Source of the DNA: Candidatus Thiodiazotropha endoloripes
GTDB taxonomy: Bacteria > Pseudomonadota > Gammaproteobacteria > Chromatiales > Chromatiaceae
Direction of reading: 5' to 3'
Assembly (NCBI GenBank): GCA_001709035.1
Contig: LVKA01000021.1
Span: 62,001-126,000, forward strand
Length of the DNA: 64,000 bases
This document shows, one piece after another, positions 62,668-64,000 of this stretch (the first letter of the stretch is position 1; every line of letters starts with the position of its first letter). Made by a program: the position numbers and the translations under genes. The notes beneath the pieces are model-generated. The model had not been told where the DNA came from. It saw only the letters and a program-made list of their open reading frames with translations, and did no database searches.

Positions 62668-63866
62668 CGCGAGCCCCGACCCATATCGAGAAGTTGTTGC
62701 ATCATTTCATTTGCAGTAGTTAATATCTGTGAAGATCCTTGAAAACCACGTTGCATGATGATCAGATCTGTAAATTCTAACGTTAAGTCAACATTAGATA
62801 ACTCTAGGCTTTTTTCGACAATTTCACCCATTACTCCCTGTAAGGGGGTATCGATAGTCGGCTCATTGCCCTCTCCGGATAAGAAGAGGCCGCTGCCAAT
62901 TTGCCGAAGTGCCTGAATGTCGTCGAACCATGCTAGGGCTAATTGTGTACTTTCATCATCCTTACCATTTGAATATTCTGCTGTAAGCGTGCCATCACGA
63001 TCGAATCCTAGTTGAATAAGTGATCCGCTCGGATAACCATCTTGAGAGTCAACCTTCAACTCCGAGTTTTCTCCTGTAGCAAATGAAGTAACACCTGTAA
63101 AACTTCCTGGTTCTCCAAAATTCAAAAGAATATCTGTAGAATTCACACCCTCCGGTGAAAACTCGAAGCTATACCGATTAAATCCGTCATCCGGTGAACC
63201 ATCAGCTTGAAATCTAATTTCTCCACCACTTGCAATTTCCGTGTCCTGCTCATTTGTTACAGTAACACGCCAACTACCTTCGTCGTTCGTGAACGTTAGA
63301 TTTATGGTATGTGCGGCCCCTAATGCATCAAATATTTCGACATTGTTTACGACATGTTCTACTGCTTCTGAAGATAGATTGTTTGTTAGAACTATTTCAG
63401 TTGTAGCTTGAGGACGATTATTTCCTAATGCATCAACATTAATATCTACTAATTCACCATCTTCGAAACCGGCAACTCTTGCTTGATTTGTACGGCCAAC
63501 CAAATACCCTTCTTCATCGATTTCGAATTGACCTGCGCGTGTGTAATAGGTATCACTACCATCACGTAAAATAAAAAAACCGTTGCCATCTATTGCGATA
63601 TCAGTTGAATTACCAGTTTGGCTAATCTCACCTTGCCCTTCTCGCATAACAGTTCTATCACCTGTAACACCATTTCCAATTTCACTGCCTGGATTATTCA
63701 TCCCCGATTCAGATGTCATGCGGTAGTTATAGAATAGATCCTGAAAAAGTAGGTCATTTGCTTTATAACCAGGAGTGTTCAGATTTGAAACATTGTTGCT
63801 AATAACATCCAACCCGCGTGAAAATGTCATCATACCGGTCAAGCCTGTGTAAACTGATCCAAACAT
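62664..63866 (-). CDS. flgE: Flagellar hook protein FlgE
   Basis: 400 aa. N-terminal rod domain YTGLTGMMTFSRGLDVISNN VSNLNTPGYK, then the flg_bbr segments (GNSTDIAIDGNGFFILRDG), a variable beta middle with GFNRYSFEFSPEGVNST, and the C-terminal helix SNVDLTLEFTDLIIMQRGFQ GSSQILTTANEMMQ. GAGG precedes the ATG. Builds the hook joining rod and filament. Confidence 0.94.
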   Translation of the reverse strand: MFGSVYTGLTGMMTFSRGLDVISNNVSNLNTPGYKANDLLFQDLFYNYRMTSESGMNNPGSEIGNGVTGDRTVMREGQGEISQTGNSTDIAIDGNGFFILRDGSDTYYTRAGQFEIDEEGYLVGRTNQARVAGFEDGELVDINVDALGNNRPQATTEIVLTNNLSSEAVEHVVNNVEIFDALGAAHTINLTFTNDEGSWRVTVTNEQDTEIASGGEIRFQADGSPDDGFNRYSFEFSPEGVNSTDILLNFGEPGSFTGVTSFATGENSELKVDSQDGYPSGSLIQLGFDRDGTLTAEYSNGKDDESTQLALAWFDDIQALRQIGSGLFLSGEGNEPTIDTPLQGVMGEIVEKSLELSNVDLTLEFTDLIIMQRGFQGSSQILTTANEMMQQLLDMGRGSR

Positions 63867-63884
63867 AATAACGACCTCTTATAT

Positions 63885-64000
63885 TTATCTAACCTGGATA
63901 ATTTGTGAAAGCGCAATATTAGTTAAAAATTGCTCTTCACCTACTTTGACTGTGAACAACGGGCTACCTTGTACAAATGCAACTGATGTAACCTCTCCAG
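63885..64000 (-). CDS. flgD: FlgD hook-capping protein, C-terminal end
   Basis: Only the last 37 codons are inside the window: GEVTSVAFVQGSPLFTVKVG, then EEQFLTNIALSQIIQVR and a stop. The pattern and the position directly before flgE fit the C-terminal domain of FlgD, which caps the growing hook. The start lies beyond the right edge. Confidence 0.75.
   Translation of the reverse strand, partial: GEVTSVAFVQGSPLFTVKVGEEQFLTNIALSQIIQVR

Noticed and set aside
1-64000. tRNA, rRNA or CRISPR array
   Set aside because: No cloverleaf-like sequences, rRNA segments or regularly spaced identical repeats were recognised by eye.

Overview
The window looks like a gammaproteobacterial chromosome, probably a sulfur-oxidiser-type relative of the Chromatiales. 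This rests on protein style, a malate:quinone oxidoreductase, a diguanylate-cyclase signalling protein and flagellar genes; no rRNA or tRNA is visible to fix the taxonomy. Two stretches look like ordinary chromosome: 1-8 kb (kinase/AAA/GAF/GGDEF sensor, mqo, an amidohydrolase, a SnoaL-like protein) and 59.5-64 kb (a compact flgD-flgE-fliM-fliN-fliO-fliP-fliA operon). Almost everything between is accessory and mosaic.

At 8-11 kb are a decayed NAD-kinase fragment, another decayed frame, and a two-gene unit (serine hydrolase plus secreted protein) bracketed by imperfect copies of one sequence. From 11.4 to 18.8 kb lies part of an integrative conjugative element: a MobH-type relaxase, a PFL_4669-family protein, a type IA topoisomerase, small proteins, a RadC-like protein, and the first 15 codons of a DUF6094-like methyltransferase. 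That last gene is cut and joined to a copper island (18.8-32.4 kb) with a P-type ATPase that has lost its catalytic core, DUF4399 and DUF411 proteins, cytochrome c, CopB, the CopA multicopper oxidase, a heavy-metal RND pump with adaptor and His-rich helper proteins, and a CopZ-like iron-sulfur chaperone.

From 32.5 to 45 kb there is a plasmid/island-like section: IS110 scraps, a RES/Xre toxin-antitoxin pair, a tyrosine recombinase, KfrA and an orphan ParB, a frameshifted WGR protein, an HNH nuclease, an EEP-family nuclease, secreted proteins, and a tyrosinase with an unknown partner. From 45.9 to 58.8 kb the DNA is AT-rich and dense in likely defence genes: an unusual two-gene operon (1,562-aa STAS-like/GHKL/phosphoribosyltransferase-like protein plus a receiver-metallophosphoesterase), a Septu-like ATPase/HNH pair, a HigBA-like pair, a second tyrosine recombinase and a second RES/Xre pair.

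The best candidate for an undescribed system is the operon at 45,890-52,073. It combines GHKL ATPase folds, a PRPP-loop domain and a receiver domain welded to a phosphoesterase, which suggests phosphotransfer or nucleotide signalling controlling a phosphoesterase effector. A second candidate is a possible small RNA at about 11.39-11.62 kb with tandem CUUCCUC-type motifs ending in a strong terminator.
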